A DNA stretch of 64,000 nucleotides. Source: Cyathus striatus (taxonomy: Eukaryota > Basidiomycota > Agaricomycetes > Agaricales > Nidulariaceae). This document shows positions 10,049 to 21,750 of this stretch, piece by piece (the first letter of the stretch is position 1; each line of letters starts with the position of its first letter). Made by a program: the position numbers and the translations under genes. Where the stretch lies: NCBI GenBank assembly GCA_025738555.1, contig JAOVFP010000005.1, positions 3,720,001 to 3,784,000 on the forward strand, in the 5' to 3' direction. A model generated the notes under the pieces. The model searched no databases. It was not told where the DNA came from and worked only from the letters and a program-made list of their open reading frames with translations.

Positions 10049-11261
10049 TCAAGACTGGGACAAACCAGTGGCGGTAACAGCAGATTTTGGACCAGTTTTA
10101 CTACGCCCCCACTTTATTGAAACTTGCGTTCCGTCGATTTCTAGGCCATTTGCCCAAGCTTGAGCAGCATGTTCCGCCGCTTCGCGTTCCTTGAAATTAA
10201 TGAAAGCGCATCTGTGACAAGTGAACATAATGAAACACTGCGAAACGGGTTTCATACCGTGACTTTTCGACATGAACTATCGATTTTATTTGTGCAGGTT
10301 CCACACTGGGTAGTGACTGCACAACACGAGTTCGGATGGATAGTTCTGTAGAGGTCGGCGATAACGATGACAAGTAAAGCGAAGTCTGAAGGAAAACGTT
10401 ATTAATATTCTTGTGCAACCAATAGAAGACGTACGACGTTGAGGTCATCGGGAGGTTTTAGTCCTTGATTAGCGGCGTGTGTCGATAGGATTTTCTTCGC
10501 CACTGGATCGTTCTTTCCATGATAGCGATCTTGAATATTTTGCTGGGCCAGCCCATTGTCGACGGGAAGTTCATGCCGATATGGGCATTCATCTCCTCTT
10601 TTACAATCCCCTTTAATAAAGAAAGAGCATATATGCGGACGGTTGCGTTTATAATATGGGTCTGTGCGTGCAAGTTGTTTTAACATCTCTTTTCCTGCGG
10701 CCGCTGCTCGTCCAGTATCGAGACCAGACTTGTTGCCTTCCAGCTATACGCAAAATGCTCAGCTAAAACTTATTATAAGTAATAAACCTTACGCACCTTT
10801 CCTTCCATATTTTGTGCGTAGTACTCCCTATTAATATCACTTGTCGGGGCCTCATTTTGAACACCGAGCGCAGTATCGCGAACTTGTGTTGGAAGACCGT
10901 ATTCAAGGTCAAGGAGGCAGGTCTGGCAGATGTTCTTTATCTTGGCACAGGTTTGACAAATGACCGTTGTTTTAAACCGACTTCCAGTTCCAGGGTTCCA
11001 CCGAAAAACAGTGAACGGGCGTGCGCATGTTCCACAAGATCTCCCGTATTCTTGCTTCGACTAACAAAATAATCAGTATAGAGTCTTCACAGAAGTCCTT
11101 GATAGCATCCACCATACGAATGAACGGATTGTCTCCCAAACCTATTTACAGTCAGGAAAGCTGCTAAAGACGGATGTGAGATGACTTGACTTACATGTCT
11201 CGCAAAGAATTGGGAATTCACTCTGCTCCCATCCTGCTTTGTTGATATCAGCTTTCGGCAT
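10049..11261 (-). CDS. SLT11: Pre-mRNA-splicing factor SLT11/RBM22
   Basis: A spliceosome component that contacts U6 snRNA and the catalytic centre. From the start at 11261 ([17 protein letters not shown]) the first zinc-binding part gives [26 protein letters not shown], and [23 protein letters not shown]. Next come [11 protein letters not shown], the CCCH zinc finger [20 protein letters not shown], and [18 protein letters not shown]. The C-terminal RRM is split over two exons: [18 protein letters not shown], then [19 protein letters not shown] and VSIKWGRSK. This zinc ribbon, CCCH finger and RRM order is specific to the SLT11/RBM22 (ECM2) family. Several short introns are present, and the RRM RNP2-like strand is preceded by an intron (around 10440-10391). 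The gene is divergent from MET8, with 220 bp between the start codons. Confidence 0.9.
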
Positions 11262-11481
11262 TGAAGTGAGTAATTAGGAATGTTAATGAATAAGAAATGT
11301 CGATGAAAGTTGGACGCAAGTTGGAGTCTAGACGGACTCTGACGGAGTTGGTCAGACAGTGAGAGTGCAGTGGCTGTGCTGACTGGTTTATGTAATGGGA
11401 AACCGTTGGGTAAACAGTCAATAGGCTTGACGGCCGACTACGCTTCCTCATCTGAGCTAACATACTTATTACTCTCCTTCA

Positions 11482-12381
11482 ATGGTATCGCTAGTCAACC
11501 TTTCGAAAGTTACAGACCAGTATCTGGAAGATATTAAACTTAATCAGCTCGGAGGAGGTTCTTTACTCATAGCATGGCAACTCAAGGGGAAGAATGTTCT
11601 CATAGTTGGTGGGGGAAAGGTCGCCGCGCAACGTATAGATTCCATTCTTGCAACAGACGCACATATCAGACTTATGGCTCCTCTTGATGGTCTTGGTAAA
11701 CGCTCTCGAAAGCTCCTTGAGTTGCTTCCTGATCGCATCCATCACATCGACAAGGAATTTACAGGGGCAGATGATCTCAACGGTGTTGAAATGGTATTGA
11801 CTGCCATTGACGATCATCATCGGTCACTCGAAATCGTTCAACTTTGTCGCGAGACTAGGATTCCCGTAAATGCTGCGGACATCCCAGACTTGTGCGATTT
11901 CTACTTTGGTGCACAAATACGCGATGGACCATTGCAAATTATGATATCTACGAACGGGAACGGACCACGCATATCTGCAATAGTCAAAAACAAAATTTCC
12001 AGCGCTCTCACTGGGTACGAAGGGCGTGCCATTACAAATGTTGGGAAACTGCGGGCTATGCTGAGGGAGAGAGAGCCTGATACAGCAGTTGCTGCCTCAA
12101 AGCGAAGAATGGATTGGATGACACAGCTTTGTAACGAATGGAACATGGAGGACTTTACGGTACTTACTGAGGACACGATGAAGAGATTGTTGGAAGAAGG
12201 ATTTGAGAAGAACCGTGTACCCGCTATTGAAGAGATTGGTGGAACACGAAAACAGTTTATTACGTCATTCCGGGACACTCCCTCGACAACCTATACACTT
12301 ATGGCCTGTTCAACTACTGGTTTCCTCATTGGTGCACTATGCGCAGCTTCCATATTTATGTATCACAGTGCAAAGCATTAA
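11482..12381 (+). CDS. MET8: Siroheme synthase MET8 (precorrin-2 dehydrogenase / sirohydrochlorin ferrochelatase)
   Basis: Intron-less 299-residue protein. It oxidises precorrin-2 with NAD+ and inserts iron to form siroheme, the cofactor of sulfite (and nitrite) reductase. The N-terminal Rossmann motif is visible as VLIVGGGKVAAQR (residues 39-51). The segment VNAADIPDLCDFYFG (residues 129-143) contains the Asp-rich active-site stretch of the family. QIMISTNGNGPRISAIVKNK and the helical C-terminal dimerisation part follow. Unusually, the last about 28 residues (TLMACSTTGFLIGALCAASIFMY) form a hydrophobic helix like a tail anchor, which yeast Met8p lacks as far as I know. The start is the first ATG after the divergent SLT11 promoter. 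Confidence 0.92.
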   Translation: MVSLVNLSKVTDQYLEDIKLNQLGGGSLLIAWQLKGKNVLIVGGGKVAAQRIDSILATDAHIRLMAPLDGLGKRSRKLLELLPDRIHHIDKEFTGADDLNGVEMVLTAIDDHHRSLEIVQLCRETRIPVNAADIPDLCDFYFGAQIRDGPLQIMISTNGNGPRISAIVKNKISSALTGYEGRAITNVGKLRAMLREREPDTAVAASKRRMDWMTQLCNEWNMEDFTVLTEDTMKRLLEEGFEKNRVPAIEEIGGTRKQFITSFRDTPSTTYTLMACSTTGFLIGALCAASIFMYHSAKH

Positions 12382-12645
12382 GTTTGGAAAAAATCCACTT
12401 GTACAATTCAAATACCAAGGCTGGACAATATCAATCGGAAGTCACCTGCGCAACAACCAAATGCCATTTCGGAGACTAGCAATGGGAACCACTCTTGTCA
12501 CCCTATCTCGCCACCTTGACACTGAAGTAGAACAAGTACATCGGCTTATGGACGTTACCCGCGGATGACCAGTTTTGATGCCTTGCGCGGAGTCACAAGG
12601 ATTTGTAGAAGTGATATAGCCGTTAGAAGCGAAATATGTAAAATG

Positions 12646-14113
12646 CTATGCCAGTGTTCGGTTGGCATTAACGTATCCCGTTCCGTAACACGAATACAGT
12701 AGCTGTGTAGACTCTGGATTTGACGGGTCTGCAGATACAATTTTGAATGATGTTCCGAAAAATGTCCGAACATCCCTCAGGAATTGTATTCTGTGTAATC
12801 CATTTAAGATAAGCGTGTATAACGGAAGATAATGGTGAGCACTTACGTCCTTGGAGTTGGCTCTCCCATTCGACATCGTCCTACATCCTCACTTCCAAGC
12901 ACCATCATTAACAAAACAAGTGTTTGATGTTTTCTATCAACACAACCACCCCTCTCAACTTCTGCCAACAATGCCCGCGTAGCTTTTAAACCGATGTCTT
13001 CAGGCGCAATACCGGGTTCAGACATGGCTTCAGCACAATGTAGTGCCGAGGTAGTGGACTCCGCCATCAGGGAAAGTGCATAACCAGGAGATCTATAACA
13101 AGAAAGCTTAGCCAAGCAAGTTATGCATTAAACCCATTGTCGACTTACTTTCCACTCTCTTCCCCTTTGTAAACGTCAGAATAAAGATAAATATCGGGTA
13201 TATATCTGTTAAGAATGGACCGCGAAGCTTCAATCATGCGATTAGAAAATTGAGGGTTTACTCGGACGGCGTGGCTAGTAATAACAATGAATGCCAGTAC
13301 AGATATAGATGACAAAATATTTTCGTAACATACGCAATGCCTCGTATCCGTTTTATCTTTCCGGGGTCTACAAAATTCAGTGTCTTAACCTCCTTCACAA
13401 TGGGGCAGAGAAACTGCACTTCACCCCCACCGTTCGGTGGTGCACCACGTTTTTTAATCTTGCACATAGTAAGTATTATGTAGGTTCTCGGGAGGGATAG
13501 CGACATACTCTTAATTCCAACCCTTCTGATACTCCGAAAAGTTGCAAGTGTGGTAATGTCGCGGTTCGTATTAAGTCTACCTGGTTCATATTAGAAGGAC
13601 AAACTTGAAATAGTCATGATCATTACTCACGGAAAGGTCACTCTCGTCAGTGGTGATCCCTTTTATCGTCAGATTGACGGGCTTCTTTGCAAAGGGTGCC
13701 AGAAAAATAATGGGCTCGAGGAAGTAGCCAATCGATCTTGAAAGCGGACATTCGTGAGTTAAAGCGCCACCTGTTATAACACCTGGTTTCACAAGTATAG
13801 CAGTACCTATGAAATCATTGAGCAAAGTGTAGACAGTGAAGGCTATGGATGGTACCGGTGACGGATATTTCTATTATTGTTCCATTAGTGACTTTCTCGA
13901 TCAGTCGAAGTAGTGATATTTCAAAATCTAGTAGAAATGGTAGTACCTCTGAGTGTTTGTATTAACGGTATGATAGGACTGACCTCGAAGACCAGGGTTT
14001 TTGTCGTCCGAGCGTATTTTGTCTATCTTGATATGTTTTCCACTGAGAATAGAGAGGACGAGACGCTGTCTGAGATATTGATGACCACTGAACTGGACAA
14101 CACCCTGTGCCAT
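12646..14113 (-). CDS. RCL1: RNA 3'-terminal phosphate cyclase-like protein RCL1
   Basis: A nucleolar factor for 18S rRNA maturation (partner of Bms1, acting at the A2 cleavage) that has the cyclase fold without cyclase activity. The start at 14113 gives MAQGVVQFSGHQYLRQRLVL. Further exons read KIDKIRSDDKNPGLR, NDFIGTAILVKPGVITGG, HECPLSRSIGYFLEPI, RGAPPNGGGEVQFLCP, ESGKSPGYALSLMAES, RALLAEVERGGCVDRKHQ, and the C-terminus ends VNANRTLA. The FSGHQYLRQR start and the PPNGGGEV and ERGGCVD blocks identify the RCL1 branch rather than the true cyclase RtcA. At least six short introns interrupt the gene. The upstream neighbour UBA3 is divergent, about 1.08 kb away. Confidence 0.9.
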
Positions 14114-15195
14114 GTCGCGCCTAGCTGAGAGGAAGAGGGGAAGATGTAAAAACTTGAAATTATGTCAGCAGTAGGATCAGGTTCGGGCCGGAGACCGATG
14201 CGCGCCTTCCTTCTACAGACTACGATATACTTATCACAAATTTAAGTGAGTTTAATTTTGTTCGACAAATTACGCTGAATATTGACTGAATAATGTTCCC
14301 TCTGCTTAGCTTGTGCTTTTGTTGTGCTTACAAGTTACTTACCAATACAAGTAAGGATTGAATATTTGAATAAGTATTGAATATTGATTACTATACAGTA
14401 TACAACCATCAAACGTGACAGAAAAAACATGATGTCGTCATAACTCTTTACTCCCTGCCCCAATTTTCACAAAAGCTGTACGAGGAGATAGCGTAGTACT
14501 TCATGAATGTCACTGTAAAATATTTAATGCATTGGACAAAGGGAAGGTGGTCAAATAAGCAAAATAGTGGATGGGAATGAATTTTGATCGGCACCACATG
14601 GCGTGACAGTCAATTATTTATTACGAAACCATTCAAAATTAGTAGTGCCGAAGTCCCGGATCAGTTTATAAATTAAGTTTTAATGTCTTGCAAGATGGTG
14701 AATACCACACAATCTGTAATCCTATAAAGATATGACACACACAGGTCAATAAAAATAATAGAAAATGTAGATTAGTGCTTGTCCTCAACAACTATATACT
14801 TTAAGAGTGATTATTCCCAATTTTTTATAGCAATACAAGCCACAGAATTTTTGAAATTCACTAAATTATCCAAACCCCCATTTTGTTTTGCATATAGTCC
14901 ATCAGAATGTGAATATTTTGAATAGCTAATTTATGGAACATTTTTACAGTATGCTATTCCTTACTATTCAAAAAGAATTGGTGTAATAGGTGTAGATTAG
15001 GGATCAGGAGAAGCAAAATGTGAAAGATTGTCACGCGTGTAATTGCCGGCTGCTAAACGCGTCTGCTGAAAGTAGCATCGCACAGCCACCTACATAAGTA
15101 CTAAGTATAAGTCCGACCTCAACATACTCACCCTCTGTTTCTATAGTTTCCTTGAACTATTGTACTCTCCCGCTGTGGCCATTGCTGAGGTACAA
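14114..15195. other. Long AT-rich divergent intergenic region (RCL1/UBA3) with two MluI boxes
   Basis: I see no gene in this 1.08-kb stretch. The middle (about 14,230-15,000) is AT-rich with only short, frame-inconsistent open frames. Close to UBA3, two ACGCGT hexamers occur at 15033-15038 and 15057-15062, 134-163 bp before the UBA3 ATG, a pair arrangement like the one upstream of POT1. Confidence 0.45.
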
Positions 15196-16853
15196 ATGAA
15201 TAGATCCTCAACTCAAGATTGGCCCGGCAGATACTATCACATCGATCAAGTTCTAAACACTCCAGGACCTAGGACAGATCCTGGATTCGCGGCTGGTGAT
15301 GGCGTACGCGTGCCCACTCATTGTTCATGTCATTTGCTTCACCTATTTTACGATTTTGTAGGTCAAGAATTTCTTGAGGAACCAATCTAAAATTCTGGTT
15401 ATCGGAGCTGGAGGTCTGGGATGTGAGATCCTTGCCAATCTTGCTCTGACTGGTTTCAAGGATATCCATGTTATCGACATGGATACGATTGATATCAGCA
15501 ACCTCAATCGCCAATTTTTGTTTAGGTACGTTATATCAAAGCTATTCCTTTTCAATAGCGTACGATTTCCCAACAGACCAAAGGACGTTGGGAAACCTAA
15601 GGCCACTGTTGCGGCAGAATTCATCATGAAACGCGTACCCGGGGTTAAGGTCACGCCGTAAGCCTTCTGTCTTCGTTTAGATATATAATCTATACTTCTA
15701 TACTGACGCGTCGGTAGTTATTTTGGAAAGATCCAGGACAAAGGCGAGGACTATTACATGCAATTCAATCTTGTGATCTGTGGCCTGGATTCAGTTGAAG
15801 CTCGCAGATGGATCAACGCCACACTAGTGGAAATGGTCGACTCCGACAATCCAGAGAGTTTGAAACCTCTCATCGATGGTGGAACTGAAGGTATCTCACA
15901 CAGAGCTTCATAACATTGTTTGAGTTCACCGTTCATGTGTATGACAGGGTTCAAGGGTCAAGCACGTGTGATTCTACCTACAATAACATCGTGTTACGAA
16001 TGTTCTCTCGACATGCTAAACAAACCTACTGCATTCCCTATATGCACTATCGCCAATACACCTCGTCTTCCCGAGCACTGTATTGAATGGGCATCTGTTT
16101 TGGAGTGGCCTCGTGTGCATGGCGGTGAGCACTACTGTTATTTGGCCTTCAACTCAGCTGCTCATATATTTGAATCAGATAAGAAGCTCGACACTGACGA
16201 TCCTGACCACATCTCATGGCTTTACAAAGTTGCTTCCGCTCGCGCGAAAGAATTTAAAATAGAAGGTGTTACATGGTCCCTTACACAGGGTGTCGTGAAG
16301 AACATTATCCCTGCTATTGCTTCTACGAATGCCATCATTGCTGGTGAGATTATACTGCTTCTACGACGGTCAGTTTACTGAGTATCGTTTCAGCCGCATG
16401 TTGTAATGAGGCCTTTAAAATTGCGACGAGCTCCGCAGCCTACCTGAACAACTACTTCATGCTGATCGGTACAGAAGGTGTCTATTCGTACACATTTGAG
16501 CACGAGAGACGCGATGATTGCCCGGTGTGTGGCGGAGAATCACTTGAAATGACATTGAGCCCGGATATGAAGGTTGAAGAGCTCATTGATATGCTGGTAG
16601 AGAAGCAAGATATGTATGTTGCTGCCTTATGTCATTTCTCGGCACACGACTAACTGTCCCCAGTCAAATCAAGAAGCCTTCGTTAGCAACCTCTATGAAG
16701 CAAATATACTTACAGGCACCTCCTCAGCTGGAAGAAGTTACACGGCCCAATTTATCGATGAAAGTCTCTGAGCTGGTGTCACCGGGTGAGGTGGTGACTG
16801 TGACCGCCACCACGCTACCTTTCAGCTTGTCACTACGTATTTCATACAGCTAG
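15196..16853 (+). CDS. UBA3: NEDD8-activating enzyme E1 catalytic subunit UBA3
   Basis: Activates NEDD8 (Rub1) together with ULA1/APPBP1 and passes it to UBC12 for cullin modification. The spliced protein starts [18 protein letters not shown]. It has the adenylation motif [39 protein letters not shown], and [17 protein letters not shown]. The catalytic-cysteine block is [19 protein letters not shown], with the Cys in FPICT being the thioester residue of the family. Then come [40 protein letters not shown], and a CPVC zinc element. The last exon is the ubiquitin-fold domain that binds UBC12 ([18 protein letters not shown] to LRISYS). Six GT-AG introns keep frame throughout. The ATG at 15196 is the first in frame. 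Confidence 0.92.
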
Positions 16854-17030
16854 GTGTGCTCTTTGTTCTTTCCCGGACGGATTTAGTCATGAATTTTCTT
16901 CTATTGCTATCATTTTGTGATTTTTCAGAGTAAATATAGTACATCAAACGTTCCTCAAGGCACGCTGCACTGAGTATTGCGTACAACCTCTGTACATATC
17001 AAATACGGGAAAATGAGTTAATACGATTGA

Positions 17031-19235
17031 CTATCGGTATATTATAGAGACCTTTCCAAATTTGTCATCTTCTGTTGCTCCTCCACCTACTATCACTAAC
17101 CACTGTTCGAGAAGTGGCCAGCCTGCTTCGAATTTTACAGAAAGTTCGTCTGTGTGATGCTCTCCATCTAATAGGGGTATCAACTCAGGTGGGTAAGTTA
17201 GGGTCCCGGCACCGTGATGTTGCTGTTGTACATATGGTGTAGACGGCGAACGTGTTGATCTAGGGCGTGTAGGTGTTGCAAGCGTAGCTTTAGACATCAC
17301 GGGAGAAGAAGGGATTGCTTGAACACCAATGAGTGAATGTCGTCGAATGACAGGAGCTTTTGTCGGGCTGTCTACTTGGGATGGATATTTTTTCATCGTT
17401 CCACTGTTGCTTGTGGTTCCTCCGGGGGTCGTTACAGCAGTAGACGGACCCCCAGAGGCCCCAGGGGTAGTTACACCTTGAGAGTTACTATCTTTCTGAT
17501 GATGAATCCATGACGTCCTAGGGCTGGAAAGAATACTCGTTCCCGACTTTTGTATATCCCTACTTCTAAGCTGCTCGAGAATTTTCTCGGCCGCGCTGGC
17601 TCGACGAGCACGGTGGGTCGCGGAAATATTCACTATCACAGCGGATGGGGCTGGGGAATCGCTAGATGTAAGGTCTGGACTAATTGATGGCCTACCATCA
17701 ACTGCACTAGGTGAGTCGTATGTAGGAAAGTGCATAGAAGGTCCGGATAAACTCTTGCCTCTTGGACGTGTAGTGGATGCAGGAGTAAAGTCATAGTGGG
17801 GAGTAGCTATGTTATAACTGAGGAGAGCACCTTGAAATTGGGAGGGAGCAGGAGGTGTATAGACAGGGTATCTGTGTATTCTGCGAAGAAAGCCCTACAT
17901 ACAACTGTAAGTCATGCAATAGATGGTCGAGTAATATGCATACTTTGATGACACCGAAGCTGGTAAAACGACGAGGATCAATCCCAAGGTTGTCAACATC
18001 GTATTCTTCCATCCATTCGTATATAGTCTTTCCCGGCTTCAGGCGTGAATATAAGTGAAGGAGCTTAGGCCAATCTGGCACATGCCTGCCTGTCTTAGTC
18101 ACATACGGTCCACATTCCTCTTTCACATGTGTTTCATCTGCAAGCCAACGTACACTCTTTCGCAGCGTGTACATGTTGGAGTATTGAAATATGTCAATCG
18201 TCATGATAACTTGATAGTATCTAGGATCACGATAAATCTGAGATTGTGACGTTAGAAATAACACGTACAACAAGTGTGATATGGCTTGACGTGTAAGGCC
18301 AATATCACAGTCTGCGAGGTGTGCAATCCTACTGACATGGTTCGTGCCGTCAATATATTTGACAACTTTGGCCATGGTTAAATCCCAGTTATCTTCTATG
18401 CGTTTCGTGAGGTTGATAAGTGCTAGCGGAACCATCCAATCCTTTACTGGAGGAGGATTGGGATAAAATGGAAAGATCTTAAGCTCAATTGAGTTAAATT
18501 GGTCGATAGGTATCGAGGTTTCTGAGTAAGAATTCAGGTCCTCATATAGTTGTTCGAGAATGGCATGAATAGCCGGAGAAGTCTGAGATGAGGACAAGAA
18601 TCCCGATTCTTCCTAAAAAGGACGCGATATAAGTGTAAGGAGAGGAAGAGGACAATCATCCTGACCTCACATGAAGTAAAAACACGCGCTATCTTGCGCA
18701 CGATTGGTTCATAACAGCTTAAATCTGCCCCTCTGTCGAAGACAAAGCAAAGGTTGTATCTGAAATAGTTACGCTCATATTTTCCTGGACCCTTTAGTTC
18801 AGCAGGGAAGCCAATGATTCTGTGTCGCCTCGTCGAACAAGTGACGAGTCTCCCACAAAAGGCACTTGGAGGGATAACGTATTTGGATATATCGTCGAAG
18901 TTAAAGAGGGTACGCTGAGAAGATATGGACCTCTTTTGAGGTGAAGGAAGGCTGCGCCCAGAACGATACAACTCAGATGTAGGAGAAACGAGTGATGAAC
19001 TGCTGTTAGAGTTCCGCGAGGCACTTCCCGAGTGGTAGTAGTTCAAGGGGCTCAGTGGAGCAGAAGGGGGTGTTTCAGAGGCTGGAGTGGGTGGTATGGA
19101 TGCAGCTGGGCCAGGAGGAGGAACAGCAATGAGTCCTTCTGGAACTTGATATACAATCTTTGGGCCTTGACGAATATCGAAGATGGCATAGAATACAGAT
19201 TGGATGCGGGGAAGAAATGAGTCCCCGTCTGGCAT
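17031..19235 (-). CDS. NPR2: Nitrogen permease regulator 2 (SEACIT/GATOR1 subunit)
   Basis: Subunit of the SEACIT (GATOR1) complex that restrains TORC1 when amino acids are scarce. The start at 19235 gives MPDGDSFLPRIQSVFYAIFD, then GPKIVYQVPEG. A Ser/Pro-rich insert is followed by ISKYVIPPSAFCGRLV, RIIGFPAELKGPGKYERNYF, and RYNLCFVFDRGADLSCYEP. The second exon (18597-17812) holds LEQLYEDLNSYSETSIPID, NLTKRIEDNWDLT, HVSRIAHLADCDIGLTRQAI, and IYEWMEEYDVDNLGIDPRRF. The C-terminal exon has a long disordered Ser/Thr/Pro region before a conserved end (HHTDELSVKFEAGWPLLEQW). The FxIFD..GPKIVYQVPEG and FNLCFVF..YEP blocks are characteristic of NPR2. It shares a 130-bp divergent promoter with OGG1. 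Confidence 0.9.
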
Positions 19236-19364
19236 TGGTACAATGGTAGTCGAGGTGAGCGTACAAGCTATAGTGTTATACTATACAGTCACGACGCGTC
19301 CTGGGTCCATGCTCTTCTCTCTTCTCTCACTCTTCTCTTTTCTCTCACTCTTCTCTCTTCTCCC
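19236..19364. promoter_or_regulatory. Compact bidirectional promoter of NPR2 and OGG1 with an MluI box and a pyrimidine tract
   Basis: Only 129 bp separate the two start codons. ACGCGT lies at 19294-19299. From about 19315 to 19364 the + strand is a nearly pure pyrimidine tract of repeated CTCTTCTCT units that runs up to the OGG1 ATG, a configuration common in fungal core promoters where transcription starts in or after CT-rich DNA. Confidence 0.5.
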
Positions 19365-20753
19365 ATGTCTCTATCTGGCTTTCATGCTCTTTCTCTGCCA
19401 CTCATTCAGCTCTCACTTTCTGCTGTGCTAAAATGCGGACAGTCCTTTCGCTGGTCCATTCTTTCATTGCCTTCAGGATCAATTACCTCACATACCGAGC
19501 CTACCCATGAGTATCGCATCTGTCTAAGGGACCGTGTCGTGTGCCTTCGTCAGTCTCCTGATACCCTGTTTTACCGTGCCTACTTTCCGGATCCCCAGCC
19601 CAGTCCAACACAATTATCCCTGCGCGATGCAGAAACCCTTGTCTGGCTTAAGGATTATTTTCAGCTCGACGTCGACCTCGAAAGATTATACCAGCTGTGG
19701 GCACAACAGGATCCAGTGTTTGCTAGATTTCAAGACAGATTCTCCGGTATCCGAATACTGAGACAGGATCCTTGGGAGAACCTTGTATCGTGCGTGTTTC
19801 TGAGCTTGCGAGACCGCCTTCCGCCGCGATTCACATAGATTGTCTTCATTGCTAGTTTCATATGCTCATCTAATAACAATATTTCACGCATAACAAAAAT
19901 GGTTCACAGCCTTTGCAAGCACTTCTCACCTCCATTGCTATCGCTTCCTATACCTGGTTCGCCGTTGGAACAAGATACCTATCACCCCTTTCCACCACCG
20001 TCGGTTTTGGCACAAGCAGATGTTGGGACCACCCTTCGTTCCTTGGGTTTCGGCTACCGAGCAGAATTTATACAACGAACTGCAAAGATGCTCATTGATG
20101 AACATCCTGAAGAAATATCTTATGATTGTATCAACGAGCCTTCCGAGCGGTGGCTCATGACGCTTCGTAAGAAGAGTACCACCGAAGCTAGAGAAGAGCT
20201 ACTCAGATTTATTGGTGTCGGACGAAAGGTCGCTGATTGTATTTTGCTAATGAGCTTGGACAAGGTAATGTGATGTCCCTCAGTCTCAGTTAAAGACACT
20301 AACGTCTTCCCAGAATGAAGTTATACCAGTTGATACCCACGTGCACCAGATCGCCATGAAATACTACGGCGTGAAAGGTTCATCAAATGGAAAGTCCAAT
20401 ATGACTCCAAAGCTTTACGGAGACGTGAGCACAAAATTGTGCGGTGTATGGAAAGAATATGCAGGCTGGGCGCATACCGTAAGTACTTTAAACTTCTTCG
20501 AATCTCCTCGAGGCTAAGTGTAGACATGTAGGTGATGTTCACTGCTGACCTTAAATCATTCTCTGCTTATGGTCTTCCTTCGCCATCTAAGGAAAGTCCT
20601 TCAAAGAAGCACATGATGCACCCGGAATCAGTCGAGCTAAAGGATGTCTTACCTACACCTCCTTTAACCCCTTTGCCTTCTCCTGGAAGAGGAAAACTAC
20701 GTCATACGTGGACATCAAAGAGGAAACTGTTCAAGGGACTGTGGAAAATATGA
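19365..20753 (+). CDS. OGG1: 8-oxoguanine DNA glycosylase OGG1
   Basis: Base-excision repair enzyme that removes 8-oxoguanine opposite C and has AP-lyase activity. The start at 19365 opens with MSLSGFHALSLPLIQLSLSA, then the family block LKCGQSFRWS, SLRDAETLVWLKDYFQLDVD, and GIRILRQDPWENLVS. After a GTGCGT..TAG intron come FICSSNNNISRITKMV and LGFGYRAEFIQRTAKML. The helix-hairpin-helix/GPD core is FIGVGRKVADCILLMSLDK followed by EVIPVDTHVHQIAMKYY. The Lys in GRKVAD and the Asp in PVDTHV correspond to the catalytic pair of human OGG1. The end has a Lys/Pro/Ser-rich tail (SPSKESPSKKH), a possible nuclear signal. Four introns are apparent. Confidence 0.93.
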
Positions 20754-21750
20754 GTCTTGCGGAGAGGGTTAAGAAGCGAAGACGACTGACGAGTTCCAAG
20801 CCCAACTAGACCGTGCCCTAGTATGTATCTCCAACTCATACTCTGTATTGGCTAGCTGTGTAACGTAGCGCCGAACCTCCTTGGGTCTTCTGCTCACTAC
20901 TATCAACACGTTCGCATCAACCACTGCACTAATGAGACAACAATGTTCTTGATTATATCGCTTCTAAACTTTCTGTACAATGCAGTTTTCATTCTCATAA
21001 AATCCTCTATTACTAGCAACAAGCTTATATATAAACAACACAACCATGCAATATTCTGTGAAAGAATGTAAATCAGTACAACGTATAGACAAAGCACAAG
21101 CATCTCATCAAAAAGAATGGGATCAGACATCCAAAGGAAGGTCATTGCTGCTCGCATCGCATCGACCCCCACATCCTGTCCAGCGCACCTCAAGGGTGGC
21201 CCACGCTTACATGTCTTTTGGGTTCAACATGAGAGGGGGAATATAAAACATTCTGCATTGGGGGAGTACTCCGTTTCCGAAGGACGCTCGAGTGGAAACT
21301 GCGAATGTACGGAAAATTTTCATCATCGAAAAGATGACGAGATGCTTGTATATAATTAAAATAAATACTCACAGTCACAAAGAATGATCCAGCTGGAAAA
21401 TAATTAGTGACAAGACACCTGAAGAAAAAATAATTGTAAGTGATTATTCAAGATAAGTTTAAGATAAGATCAGAAAAAGTGGCACTGGCAAGTGCGCTAT
21501 GCATCCCGTAGAATGCGAGTCTGTTGCGAACAGACTGCCTCTGTTCCTCGGCATGGTCGTGTAGGACGGGGAAGAGAATAAAGTCATCATAGAAATGGAA
21601 TAATCCCTAGACCCAAGGATAGAAAAACTTACCAAGGAACCAAAAACGTGAAGAAAGCAGAAAATCGGAGCATTGCTTTTATGGCGCTATGTGGTCCGTG
21701 CACTTTCACATCACGTGTTATATAAAGTTGATATATATTTGTCAAAGATG
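20754..21750. other. About 1 kb without a supported gene
   Basis: 3' flank of OGG1 and upstream flank of the unrecognised gene at 21.7-23.0 kb. The open frames here are short, overlap on both strands and resemble no family I know. A TCACGTG sequence occurs near 21713-21719. Nothing else stands out. Confidence 0.4.

Noticed and set aside
8470..12381. A sulfur-metabolism gene cluster (YeeE, SLT11, MET8)
   Set aside because: Only two of the three genes relate to sulfur, a splicing factor sits between them, and fungal gene order can be chance; reported as a regulatory hypothesis instead of a cluster.
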